A stretch of DNA of 64,000 nt from Thunnus maccoyii (lineage: Eukaryota; Chordata; Actinopteri; Scombriformes; Scombridae): assembly GCF_910596095.1 (NCBI RefSeq), contig NC_056534.1, positions 10,294,490-10,358,489 on the forward strand, in the 5' to 3' direction. The notes under the pieces are model-generated. The model was given only the letters and a program-made list of their open reading frames with translations, was not told the origin of the DNA and searched no databases. Positions 1 to 12,559 of the stretch are shown here, piece by piece. Position numbers and translations under genes: made by a program. Position 1 is the stretch's first letter; each line of letters begins with the position of its first letter.

Positions 1-1010
1 AGAGTTTCAGTCAGAGGATTTCACCACTGCTTTGACTGAAGACAAATTGGATAGGTGGAGGAAAGCTGACCTTATCTTAATTGCAAATTTCTTTGACTTG
101 CAAAGAAAAAGGAGTTAAAAGAGCTCCTGCATGAGAAGCTGAGTGAAAGGGGTTTGTTTGATGAGCCAGCTTCTGTAGGTGGAGCTGAGCCGGCTGAGCT
201 AGCTGATGCTCCCACCCCACTTCAAGGTCTCCCTGTGTCAGCTGGCAGGGCTGCAGAGGAGCTCACATTAACTCTGCACATAAAGGAGGTGGCATTGAGG
301 AATGGGGAGTTTGAGGTGGAAGCTATGTATTTAAGGGTTAGGGCTCTGGAGTTGGAGTGGGGAGCCACTGCAACTGCCAGTCCTTCCACCACTTCGCTGC
401 TGTCCCCTAGTCTCGGAGCTGGTGACAGCTTCGATGTGAGTAGGCACATTGTACTAGTCTCACCTTTTAGAGAGTCTGAGGTAGAGTCATATTTCAATGC
501 ATTTGAATGCATAGCAGCTACACTACACTGGCCAAAGAGTGTGTGGCCTCTTCTACTCCAATATAAGTTTGTGGGGAAAGCTCAGGAGGTATGCACGTCT
601 CATGTCAATAGAGGACAGTTTAGATTATGATATTCTAAAAGCAACTGTCTTCCGTGCTTATGAATTAGTGCCTGAAGCCTATGGGCAAAAATTTAGAAAA
701 TGTGAAAAGACTGCCACCCAGACATGTGTAGAGCTTGCGAGGGAGAAAGGTACTGGCAGATGAGTTTTCTGTGATGCACAAAGGTGTATCTTCTCCTCCG
801 AATTGGCGAGATCCAGTTCCCATTGAGAGAAGGGTTAAATCCCCAAAAAGTGGCTCCCTTTTTTTTTTGATTATGTCAAAAGGGTTAACTTTCAATCTAA
901 CAAATATTAGAAGATACAGCCTACCGTCATAGCTTGCTCCTTCCCTTCGCATATATGATGTGAGATGTGATCTTGACATAATCTTACTTGCATAGTGTTC
1001 TACTCACTGA
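1..1010 (+). mobile_element. Ty3/gypsy-type gag relic in intron 8 of perforin copy A
   Basis: Translation of 154-630 and then, in another frame, 601-763 gives a SCAN-like gag segment (SPFRESEVESYFNAFE, then ILKATVFRAYELVPEAY), typical of Gmr1-like Ty3/gypsy gag proteins of fish. The frame breaks near 600, so the copy is dead. The same sequence recurs at 63037-64000 in intron 8 of copy D. Its 3' part (about 855-975) also recurs at 15310-15430 in intron 8 of copy B. The element therefore probably entered intron 8 before the perforin genes duplicated. No 5' LTR is visible because the window begins inside the element. Confidence 0.7.
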
Positions 1011-1024
1011 CATCACTCACTCTT

Positions 1025-1330
1025 TATTTTTTATTTTATTCAATTCAATTCAATTCAATATAACTTTATTAATCCACAAAGGCAATTTGATTTTGGGCAT
1101 AATAAAAACAGACAGGAAAATCATAATAATATAAAGATAAAAATAAATAAATGAGGAAATAGTCCACATGGCAGACAGGCATTTAAGTAGAGCACAAGCT
1201 GTCCTTCAGTTCCTTGTTCACCAGGCGGATAGCTTCAGGAATGAACGATGAGGGAGTATCTGGAACTGAGGGTGAAGGACATGGGTACTTTCCCCCATGA
1301 TGTCGTGGGCCTTTACCCTGACCTGCTGCT
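1025..1330 (-). mobile_element. LINE 3' tail (minus strand)
   Basis: The segment starts with an (aattc)n run, the reverse complement of a short tandem LINE tail. It continues into sequence whose minus strand resembles the 3' end of a non-LTR ORF. The same sequence occurs, less truncated, at 15430-16210 in copy B. A segment of the coding part present in B near 16097-16133 is missing here. The clade cannot be fixed from this short tail. From 1330 to 1679 there is AT-rich intron shared with B (16210-16564), ending in the exon 9 acceptor. Confidence 0.5.
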
Positions 1331-1679
1331 CACAGAATTCATTTATTCTCCTTTTTCTTTCTCTTCATTTTTTTCTTTTCCTTGAACTTTCTTGATGTAA
1401 TATTTTTATAATTGTTATTATCAATATGTTACTACTGGTTTGTTATTTTATTTAATGATTTCATTATTCTGTTTTATAATTGGCTCTTATAAGTGATTGT
1501 TACAACCATCTTTTTGCCGTAAATAGTCATTTTAAATTAATGAATAAATAAAAGTGGGGAAAAACTGTCCATCGTGAGTGTGGCAGTGCTTTAAAAGTAC
1601 AATGCTAAATCAGTGGAGTACTCTCAAGATGATCTTCAACTCAACCTTGTATTTTCATTTTTCTTATTCTTTTATAAAG

Positions 1680-1892
1680 GTGGATACACGCTTAACTTTC
1701 AAGTTTGAGGTCTGGGATCAAGACTGGAGTTATGACGACCGTCTGATATCATGTGAGGTCTCCCCAACCCAGGGGCTACACAGTCGCACCTGTTCATCAT
1801 CACTAGGCAGACTCGAGGTCATGTACAAACTGACCTGTGACCCTAACTTGACTGGAGACAAGTGTGATCATTATGAACCATCTCCACTTTAA
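1680..1892 (+). CDS. prf1: Perforin-1-like copy A, last coding exon (C2 domain, partial gene)
   Basis: This is the last exon of a perforin-like gene whose other exons lie upstream of the window. It begins in phase 0 after the acceptor tttataaag and ends at TAA 1890-1892, giving 70 residues. It encodes the second half of the C2 domain: the FEVWDQD strand and loop, then the conserved Cys pattern ISC..RTCSSSLG and LTCDP...GDKCDHYEPSPL. Perforin C2 domains bind calcium through Asp residues in these loops and so attach the protein to the target membrane. Where mammalian perforin has DDDLL, this copy reads YDDRLI, so the last acidic position is Arg. Whether copy A is intact cannot be judged from one exon. 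Confidence 0.85.
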   Translation: MDTRLTFKFEVWDQDWSYDDRLISCEVSPTQGLHSRTCSSSLGRLEVMYKLTCDPNLTGDKCDHYEPSPL

Positions 1893-3267
1893 TTGAGTGT
1901 AGTATTTGATTAGTTGAACATTTAACAGGTAATAAAGGACTGAGGGCTTATACATTTATTTTCCTGTAATTGAATCACAATATTCTGTTTTCTCTTTTAC
2001 ATCTGTTTAGGGTTCAATCAATCATTTGACCATATAAAGTGTAGTGCTATGTAAGCCAAATGACTGTTCAGTTTTCTGTTTTATAAACTGTTAAAATTGC
2101 AATATATCACTTATTATTTGAACATATAAATTAGACATATACTCATGTACATACAATATGTTATTTAAAAAAAGAAGAAACTAAATCTTGTGTCTTTCTT
2201 TTTTGTCTACGTAAACAACAGCTTGGATGTTTTTTGTTGGTAGGGCTGTAATGGTTATGATATTGCTTTACATTTGTATCGCAGATTGTGTTGTAAACGT
2301 TGTTAGTAATTATCTTTAATAAAATTTTGTGACAAAACTGTCAATTTCTTGTTATGTCTTTCAAAAGAGAAAAACTTGTGTGCGATCCTCAAGTAAAGAC
2401 AAAATCAAAAGGTAAGATGTGTCTCAAAGTCACAGGCACATCCTTTCTATAAACACACTGTGCAAAGCATTTTTAAAATTACACAACCCATCAAATAGAA
2501 GATAAAAGTCGTTTGTTTAAGAAGATGTTGTGACTTTTTCTGATTTATTTAATCATATGACTAATTTTTTGTCAAGCATTTTCATTATTATACTTGGCTT
2601 TCAGAAGGAAACTGAACATTTCAGCCACTCGGGTAAATCAAATTTGTTACACAGAGAATGTTGATAATATCAACATTAGAGAACTCACTGAGAAAAGGTC
2701 TTATTAGGGATTTATTAGGTGAAAAAATCAATCAGGCGGGTGTCAAGTAACAAAAACATCAATTCTTCCAATGGACAGTGAGTGATTTAAATTAAAGTCA
2801 ATATAAACCTGTTATGTCAGACATGATGCAGGATTTCATCTTCATAAAATGTAAAATCCCCTGGAATAAAAAAAAACATCATAATTAAATTATAATTATG
2901 TTAGCAAATATAGTAATACAGTAAGTATAGTGAATTATACAGATAAATAGTCACGGGAGACGAGAGTCACAGCCCCTGTTTACTACACATTAAAATCACT
3001 GAGTTAAAATTTTACTCAGTTTGGGTCAATATAGTACCAACACAATACTGAGTTAATGTTACATAGAAAGCCATTTAAGACAAGGGGTTGTTTTGACCCA
3101 ATTATAGTGTCATTTTTATTTTACTGTTGGGTTATTCACTCAAACTATAATCTACTCTACTCTTTTTTAACTTACATGTCACGGTTTGTTATTGATTGCT
3201 AATAATTTGTGTATCTTTTGAATGTTATATGTACATCTTTTTGTACAAGAAACAATACATTTGTGGA
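1893..3267 (+). other. 3' flank of copy A, shared with copy C; includes a truncated TIR element
   Basis: There is no gene here. The stretch aligns with the 3' flank of copy C (about 28790-30210), which shows that the 3' flank was duplicated with the gene. From about 2985 a terminal-inverted-repeat element begins (gagttaaaattttactcag, tttgggtcaatatagtacc). Its other end, present after copy C, is missing, because homology stops near 3267. Two AATAAA hexamers (1931 and 2318) are plausible polyadenylation signals. Confidence 0.6.
2318..2323 (+). promoter_or_regulatory. Candidate poly(A) signal of copy A
   Basis: This AATAAA lies 426 nt after the stop codon. A second one is at 1931-1936, 39 nt after the stop. 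In copy C both aligned hexamers are changed, to ACTAAA (28821-28826) and AGTAAA (29211-29216). Position and motif are the only evidence. Confidence 0.35.
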
Positions 3268-3516
3268 CGATGAATTGTTTTCTTCTGCGGGTGTGGGCGA
3301 GACTTAATTGTGCTCTGCATTCTACAGTAGCCCAAAATTGACAAACTTATCACTGGCTCAAGAGAGGTCTTTTGCGTTTTTTGTGAGTTTCATGGCCCCC
3401 ATAGGTTCTCCTACACGCTTGGAGGAGGAGGTGGAAGAGAGGAGTATTCAGTTGGTTGCAATCTGCAACCTCACCGCTAGATGCCGCTAGATCCTACACA
3501 CTAGTCCTTTAAGTGT
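3268..3516 (-). repeat. MITE end, same family as 52306-52669
   Basis: The right edge reads ctagatcctacacactagtc then ctttaa. Its reverse complement matches the left end of the element at 52306 (ttaaaggacaagtgtgtagg, followed by atttagtggcatctagcggt). Interior stretches such as tgggctactgtagaa match as well. The opposite end is not recognisable, so this is a fragment. It abuts the point where A/C flank homology ends. Confidence 0.55.
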
Positions 3517-6500
3517 GATGTCAGATCTGTTGATTACGTTCTTGAAGTTGTCATTGAACATAATCCGAGGGTCATCATTCTGTGTGGCAGTGGGGTTAAA
3601 ATTAGAGGTATATTCACATTATGTAACTGAAGTGTTTGACTTATAAAAGAAACCTGCTTTATGACTGAAAAAATAGTTTTCTAACATTACTGATGAACAT
3701 TGATCATTTTGATTCAGTGGTTTATTAGTGTTAAACTATGTATTAAAATATAATTTGGGAGTGATAGCAGGTCTCAGCCCTGTTTTGAATCTGGTGATGG
3801 GGTTATCCTGTGATTTCCATTGAGATTGCCAATTACAGATTTATGGTTGTTGGTGCTTATTTAGAGTTCAGTTGTGTCAACTCAATAATGTCTACCATCC
3901 CTCCTCATGCAAATAAAGCATATGGAAACATGAGCTGCATCTTAAAACTTAAGAAAGACAGCTTGTACAGCTTGTAACCTTACATAAAACAAAAAACTTG
4001 TGTTTCTCCTGACTTTTCTCCAGAAACTTTCCAAGATGGAAGGGGTGTTTCTATTACGTAAGGCGGTTCAGTCATGTCAAGGAATGACAGTTTATAGCAA
4101 ATGGTTATACAGTTAGATTTTGAGAAAAGGCTCTGCTATTTGAAAGACCTTTCAAAGAATCTGAGCAGCGACAAGGATTCTGTTTATTAATCCCACTAAC
4201 AGACATACGTAGACATTAAATCTAAGTTAAAATCAACAATATGAAATACCACATAAAGGAAGAGGTTGGGGTTGTAGAGGGAGCTGCAGCAGCAAACTGC
4301 ATTGGCAAGAGAGAAATCATCAGAGTGAGCTGTGACAGTGTCAGGTTCAAATGTCCAATCACTTGCATGAATGTGATCGGATGTTACCGGCTACACAGCT
4401 GCCAATGAGTCAGTGAATATGAGCATATTGAAAACAACTGAGACCAATCAGCTGAAACAAACAGGACTTCAGTGCTCTGCCCAAACTAACACTATGCTCC
4501 ATTAGTTCTTGAGTATCAAATAATAATGATTTCTGTTTCACAGAATGTGTTTTGTGTTTTTCTCACTCTGCATCAAAGAGTCTGAGAGTCTACACAGCCA
4601 TGCTAGCAGCTCTGTGAGGCTACATAGACATCAGCAGTGCTTTGAGCTATATGCTAACATGCTGACATTTAGCAGGTATAATGTTTACCATGTTTACCTT
4701 CTATTTTGATTACATTTTGCAGGGTTGGTTACAAACCAGAGTATAAGACAAATTAATATTTTTGCCTGATAATGAAAAGCAAAGAAATCACCAAAGTTAT
4801 TACAGTTCATCTAAACATAAATGTGTGTGTCCAATATCATTGTAATTGTACAGCAGATATTTTAGCATTAGTAGCACCAGAGAAAAAATGTTCATTGTAA
4901 ATCCAAAAATCAATAGGATTTACAATGTGGGAACCATGAATGTCACTCATTTTTTTAAGTTATATTACTATCCGTCCACTCATTGGCAATAAAAAATAAT
5001 TAATACATGTAAATTGCTTCAAAATTCTTACATATGGCACCTATAAGCCAGTGATTTGCATTGTTATAAGTTTTCTCTGGACTCATTCCTCCAAGCATGT
5101 TTTTTGTTTGTGTTGTTTTAACAGCAGTCATTTAATCCAAGGTCATTTCCTTAAAGCTTTACACCCTTTCTGCTTTGACCTTACTATCTTATCTCCTTTT
5201 ATGTGCTTTCCCCTCTTTTTCCTTGCTTCCTCATAAGTTGCCATCCTCTGCTTGTCTCAGGTCAAAGAGCTAGAGATCTTGCTACTGTTGGTTCTGTTTT
5301 TGATGACTGGCAGTGGAGCAGCAAAATCAACATTTTGGGCATTTGGAACAGGTAGACCCCTCTTTTTAACTTTTTGTAGGAAGATGACATCAGGAGTCTT
5401 GAATGGGTCAGACTGATAATTAATTTTAAAAGATTTAAGAACCAAAGATTAACTTCTGCATGATGCAGTAGATAGAGAGCATAATTTGAGCTCCGATGCT
5501 GGAAACTTTATCAACAAAAAAGGACAAAAAAGTCTCACAGATTTGCAAGAGACTTAACTAAAGTTAGGAGATGATAATCATAGTTCAGTATATTGGGATT
5601 GGAGGTATTTGCTGAAATCAGAAGTTTTGAAAACTATTTGGTTCTTTTAACAATTATGTCAACTATTATGTCTTACATTAGATTGACTAATCTCAAACTG
5701 ACATCAGCAGCAAAACATCAGTGACTGTAAATTATTCTGTTATTCTGAGGCTGCCTGGCTCTGAATGATTGAATCAAAGTCAGTGTAGTGGTTCAGCACA
5801 TTAACTGAATGATAACAATCAACACATAATCTTGCATTTTGTGGTTCCTAAGGATTGGCTGATCTTTCTGTGAATGCATGTGTGTATGTATTTATATGCA
5901 GGCTGATGAAGGTCGCTTGATCAAGACGTAGCTATTTAATACATGTGTGCAGGAGTGGATTTTTTGTTTTGTTCTCAAGCAATTAACATAAAAAAACTGA
6001 GAATTAAAATTTAAATCAATAACCAGTCAGTAATATTTAAGTGATCATAATTCCACCACAACTTCTGGGTTAATTTTGTTTATAGCCTACTCAGGTGCTA
6101 TAATTATCTCCACTATGGTGGTAACTTTAAAGCAGAGGGTTTGATTAATATATACTAAATACTCTATCAGCCAAGACCAATACAAAAACATAATGAGATA
6201 ACACAGGTTAACAACAGAAACAATATACATAGCATGCAAATAGCTGGGTAGGTCTGGCAATGCCTGGAACAGGTGTATAAAATTGTGTGGGAATATCAAT
6301 TAAAACACAACAGAGGAAAACCACACCAACAGTAATAAACCACCATTGCTTTCACAGTCTATACAAGAGAAACTGGTCATAAAATCATATAGGAACACTA
6401 CATACAGTCTTATCTCAAGATGAAAGAGTGTAAACATTGATAAGCAATTGTGTAGTGGGCCACTACTTCCTTAACCAGACAATACTATCAACTAATGATG

Positions 6501-8732
6501 GTGATAAACATACTTACTGTACAAAAACTGCAGCCTTTTAGGATAAGGCTTATTGCCATGTGTCTTCCCTACCCTGTCTGTGGCACTCAGCCCTAAGCCC
6601 ATTATTTCCTACTGAATAAAAGGGAAATTTTGGTTCAAAAGAGACTCCTTGATGACAAGCCTGAAAACATTTTAGGCATACAGTTATGACTGCTATTTAA
6701 ATTACATGATTTAAAATTTTAACAGTGCATTGACATCTGCTTTAAATATTGTTGCTCCACTAAAAGTTAAAAAGAGGTCAACTGACTGAATCTCCCCATG
6801 GTTAAACAATAATAGCATTAATGAGATCAACAGAATCTGAGAGAAAATGGAGGAAAATTAGGCTCACAGTTCACTGTAATATGTACAAAGAAGCCATGAC
6901 TGTCTATAACAAAGCAATACGTCTGGCAAAAAAGGATTACTTTTATTATTACAGAGAATACTGGGATTTCTAGAATATTATTCTCCAACATTGAGTGGTG
7001 AGTTCCACCTCCCATCCCCAAAAATGTGATAAACTCACATTGTTCTTGTGCTTTAATATCATGTTTTTCCAATAAATCTTTAAATTAATTGTTTGTGCTG
7101 TTTTTGGGAGTCTTTTACTATGACAAAGCCGTCTTAGTTGCTTGGCTATTAAGTAAATATGTAAATATTTCAATATATAGTAAATATGACCACAATGTTT
7201 GCTGTTACCTGCAGACTTGACTATCACAAAACATCCTGGGACTGACTGAGACACATTGCAAAGGAGAAACATTGAGAAACCCTGCTGATACCTGAACAGG
7301 TAATCATAAACATGAACGTAATAAACAAAAAATAAAGATGTGCATGATGAACATTTAAAGGGTTCATTGACACAAATTACAAAATAAATACTATACATTA
7401 AGTTCCACTCACTTACAGTTGTAAAAGTGAAGAAAGACCAAAGGATTGTCTTATCATTTTAATGTGCAGAGATGTGTAAGGATAATCATTACTTCTCTCC
7501 TTGGCCAATGTGTGCATGTTTCTGAGAGAAGGAATGTGTCTTAAGAGGCCCATACCCCTCACTTTCCATCCTGGCTTAGGCTCAAATAAGGTACCATTCT
7601 GTGTCTTGGAATAAACAGGACATGTTGAGGGGTCGAAGGCCACATATGCCTTGAGGCTCTTCCTTGATTTGTGTCTTTAGGTGATGTGGCTCCTAGTTAA
7701 AATACATGTACATGTAAATGTATCTTGTGGCTGTTTGCCATCGGCTGTAATCCATAAATTTGTATGATTTGACCAATCACAGATCATTTCTTCGTTCCTT
7801 CTCCAACTATAATAGGATAGGGTTGCTTTTTACTCGCTGAGACGAACTGATGCAAATCTTTGTGTGTTCTGTCTCTTGATTGTACAATAACATTTTTTTA
7901 ATCTTCAACCCAGCAGTGTTTTATGTATTATTTCATATGTGTGCTTAGTGTTTTCAGACAATTTCCACAAGACAGTAGTATTTACTCATGCAGATTTACT
8001 TTAGTTTGATTTAGTTTTGACAAAATAATCTTAAGGTCCACTTACTACCTTATTTAGAGCTTTCAACTTCATCTCACAGTCTTCTTTAGCAGGTGGAGTA
8101 GGCTCAGTTGTCATCACATGTTTTATGTGATTTTGTGACACGGTGGAGGTTAATGGATTTTCACTTGTGGTGCTTAACACATCAAATATGATATCTGACA
8201 AACTCAAGAGTAAGATTTCTCTGATGTTTTAGTTTTATGTGGAAGTTTATCATTCAAGGTATATAGTGACAGTGACAGCGGATAGTAGCAAAGACCACCT
8301 AATCAGCTCCTAGCAGAGGCAAGACAGGCAAGAGTTGGATGAACTTTGAGAGAAGGAGAAAAGGAAAGAGGAAGAAGAGTCCAATAAACTGGTAGATGGG
8401 CATCACGATGAAGATATAAGAAGGAAGGAGAATAGCAGGACATTTGCCAAGTTAGGCACCTCCACGCTGCTGTGCTTGTTTGATAAATAAAGTTCATGAC
8501 CCAAGGTCTAGACATGAAACAAGGCCCACAGTTTGCTAAATTGTTACAAGACATCATAGCACACATAATACACGGATACAAAGAGGTAAAATAACATTTT
8601 CATCCCACAACAGGGTAATAAAGAAACAAACATTTGTAGTTTTTGTTGCGTTCATTAATAATTATGTGTAGCTGAAATGACATTCACTGGTTTCCTTTTC
8701 CACTGTCTCTGTCTTTCTCTGAAACATTTCAG
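3517..8732. other. Intergenic region between copies A and B
   Basis: I see no gene here; the open frames are short and unlike any family I know. From about 6425 onward, pieces align with the 5' flank of copy C (6425-6520 with 19055-19160; 7075-7411 with 20135-20448; 7992-8732 with 20492-21142), so this is the duplicated upstream side of the perforin unit. The stretch 3517-6420 has no recognisable partner in the window. The segment 7412-7991, present in B but not C, may be a solo LTR: it has a TATA-like ctataataggatag near 7807, and its edges coincide with the homology gap. The 5' UTR exon and promoter of copy B should lie here but cannot be placed. Confidence 0.4.
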
Positions 8733-10423
8733 TGTCTCTTTGCCTCCCGCCATGCTCTCCATTTCATCCTCACCCCCTCTTTACCTGAGTTTCCTCCTCT
8801 TTGTTTTGTACCACTCCCCTGTTCTCTCCTGTCGGATTGGGAACTACAGCCAGTGTGAGTCTGCTCCCTTTGTGCCAGGCCACAACCTGGTGGGAGAGGG
8901 CTTTGATGTGGTCACCCTGCAGCGAAAAAGTACCTACATGATTGATGTGAGGACCTACCTCACTCCAAGCGGCACCTGTACGCTCTGCTCCAACCCTTTT
9001 CAAGGAAACAAGCTGCAGAAAGTAATTTAAATCAGAAAGGCACAAACACAGACTTATATATTCTGCAGCAACATAAAGAGTAGACCATACTTTATGTGTA
9101 GATGCTAATCATGCTTTTCTCACCTTAATTTTCAGCTGCCAGTCTCTGCAGTGGACTGGCGTGCATTAAGCCGATGCAACACTGACCTCTACAGCAGTGC
9201 ACACACCTCCGTCAGGTATTGTTTTGTACAGCATCATAATCACTCAAAGGGTTATATCAGTCATTTTCATATTTTTAATTAGGTCAGTAAATACTTATGA
9301 ATTTGTGTCCGTATTTACTAAACTGAGCCTTTTGGGGTTTCTCCCCTTTTGTGACTTATTTTTTCATCCAATCAGTGTCTCTGCATGAAATCTGGCATCA
9401 AAGTGACACAACCTGAAATGTACTCACAAATGAGAGTCATTCCTCTTTATAAGCATTTGAGTGTTTGTGATTACTATCAAACTGCACAGACTCATGCAGC
9501 CACTGTATTCCTTGTTCTAAATTGTTGACATTTATCACATATTAATTATGGTTGAAAATCCCCATTTCACTTGTGAATATAAATTTTGACAGTCTGAAAA
9601 AAATTACTTTTGTAATGAAAGAGTTTTAATGATGATTCTATAAATTGTGTCCACAGCTCACTGATTAACATTCCTGCCAGGACAGTAATGACTGGAAGGT
9701 AAGAAACATTTCACTGCTATTGTTCACATTCAATCACCACTGGAGTGTTTTTCCTACACCTATTTTGTAGAAACAGTCATATTGCAGTAAAAAACCTAAG
9801 ACCACAAAGAGCTGATATTAGATTTTGAAGCACCATGTTTCCTAAATAAGGTGCACATAAGTTCTTTTCAATTTGTGTTCTTCGTGTAAGTCCTTAATGC
9901 TTACAGAGCACTATATTAAATTAGAAATATTTCCAAATAAACAATGGTTTTATAACTGAATGGTCATATTTAATGCACTATATTGTGGTGATTATAGTTG
10001 GAACATCAAACAGATTATGATCTTTTGTCTTCATCAGGTTGGCCTAGATTTAAAGTTAAATAAGTCAGCCAACCTGGATATAGGGGGAACATGTTCACCC
10101 GCATATGACTTTGCTACAGAAAGGAACGGAGAGGGCCGCTTCTCCTTCAGCTTACACAGGGTCACCTGTAGCCATTACAGGTAAGGTATGAAGACCCCTG
10201 CATCACCACAGAATAACTGATTTTTCAGTTATGCTTGTTTACACAGATACATTACTAGTGTGTCTCTTTGAGCTACCGTGTGTCAAGCACACCGCCCCTT
10301 AGCCCTGAGTTCAGTAAGGATTTGGAAAGACTGCCAAGCTCCTACAACTCCTCAATCAGGGCTCAGTACAGTAAACTCAGTAAACTCATACGTATCTATG
10401 GCACACACTACATCCGCCAGGTT

Positions 10424-10426
<3 letters not shown>

Positions 10427-10458
<32 letters not shown>
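10427..10458. repeat. (AC)n microsatellite in intron 5 of copy B
   Basis: About 16 uninterrupted AC units directly follow the exon 5 donor. Copies C and D have only four to five CA units at the same place, so the run expanded in B. Confidence 0.9.
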
Positions 10459-10459
<1 letters not shown>

Positions 10460-12559
10460 ATATTTATTTCCTTATTTCACAAATAAATAACAATAATCAT
10501 TCATTTTTTTGTCTCAACAACACTGTACTTCATTTTAGGTTCATCTTGGGGGACGACTAAGGTGAGTCACAGCTGCACGTACCTGTTTGTCCACACTGAA
10601 CGGGCTCTCCTCAGATGAGGTTAGTAGTACACTTGTCTGTACACAGTAACCAAACTGCATATTTGTACACACACTCCATATGCACACGTTGTTACACTGT
10701 CTTGAAAGAAAGAGTTGAGCACATTCAAACAAACACTGATGTAATGTTTGTTTGCCTCATGATATCTCCAATTGTGTGTCATTTACTGGGGGGATGAACG
10801 CCATTCTTCCAAAAGATATTCCCTCATTTGGTGCTTTGATGATGGTGATGGAGAGTGCTGTCGACCATTGGCCATAAAAAACATTATGTTATTTCTCCTC
10901 CTGTCCTCCAGGTGCACTCCTGCTTATCACTTGGTCTCTCTGTAGGCCTTGGGAAACTGAAATTATCCAGTAACCAAAAGTCTTGCACCAGTGTCCTAGA
11001 GAACCAGGACTTCTGCACCTCGTACCACTCTGGTCTCCACCAACATTACACAGAGGTGGTAGGAGGCAATTTGTGGTCAGGAGAGTTTTCACTCACTCAT
11101 AACGACTCCCTGGGCTATGAGAACTGGCTGAAAACCCTCAAGGACCAGCCGGACATTGTTTGGTACTCCCTCAGACCAATGTATGAGCTGGTGCCAAATG
11201 AGTCACAGAAGGCCGGGATGAAGGCTGCCATTGAGCAGTACATAGCAGACAACGCTGTGAGTAATTCACCCCGAGAACCAGATTGTGGGTGGCACATTCC
11301 CAACCTGGCTTCCAACTGCTGTCCTCAACAGACCTGGAGAGGAACACTGGAGGTGACCATCATCCGAGCCTGGGATCTGTTTGGAGATCTAACTGGCAAC
11401 ACTGATGGGTATGTAGAGTAAATGCCCATTAACACTGTGTGCGGTTTTGTCTGAGATGAAAGTTGACAATTGTGAGAGAAATTTGGTCAAATCTTTGGTC
11501 ATCAATCCAAAACGATGGTCCTAAATCACACCGTGAGACCACTCAGCCAATTTGAAGCTTTGGTGACTAAAGACAGCCTGCAAAAAAGTGTCCAAAATGT
11601 AGGACAAAATTCTCACATAGTGACTGCTGCTATGTACCACATCTGCAAATCATCTCAAATCATCGGAAGAACATAAAATGAAATGAAGCAGAATAAACTG
11701 GCCAGCATGACATTGCATGAGTGCTGTTTTTGAATAAAGTTTAGGCAACATGCGCACACACAAACCAAAACGATGGAGGCAAAATAAAAAAGAAGTTTGT
11801 GGGACTTACTCGCATTCTTTGCTACATTTTCAAAACATAAGAGTGTCGGAGATGGATGAAACGAGCTGACAATGTGCCCCTGCCCTCGTTCTTTCTTTCT
11901 ATATACATTGTAACACTAAGAATCACCAATTATTCATCACACAATCTGACTTTTCTCAAATGCTATTGTGACATAGACTCTGACACAGATTGTGACTAAG
12001 AGTTTATTAGAAACATCTGTTGCACTGTGATGTGCAATAAATTTACACAATCGTTGTTCTTGAACAATCTTAAAGCACCTTAAAGCTGGGAATGAAATCT
12101 GAGGCTGCTGAGAGGGCTCAGACAATATGAACATGATACATGTAACATTAATTACTTCTTTTTCCTTATTTTCTCTAATTCTCAGGTATGCTGAGATGTG
12201 GTATGGTTCCATCTACCGAAGGACTCATATGATCAATTCAAACGACCCTAGGTGGGATGCTCTTTATAATCTGGGCAAGGTCAGTAAATATTCTCAGTAC
12301 TTCTGTTTACAGGTGTTGGGGAGTACTACTGCATCATGTGAAAAAAGTTGTATAAAGCCATTTGTGGCACCAGAGGAAGCTGCACATTCTGATAAATTGC
12401 CTCAAATAATGTCACTTGAGTCAGCATCAGTTAGTGCTGAAGACAAGAAATTTGGGGGTGTGGAGTTAGAAAGTGAGAATACCAGGCCTCTTTAGCCTCC
12501 TCATCTCTGCTTGAGTCGAGTGGCTATGATGGCAATGTGCATGTAATATAAAAGACGAG

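Noticed and set aside
5051..7643. Several open frames of 60-140 codons between copies A and B.
   Set aside because: AT-rich, no conserved motifs, and several lie antisense in duplicated non-coding flank whose counterpart upstream of C is not open.
10554..10570. Possible rescue of copy B by the new GTGAGT donor in exon 6.
   Set aside because: The shortened exon leaves phase 2 and joins exon 7 out of frame, reaching a stop soon after. The exon 3 frameshift also remains.
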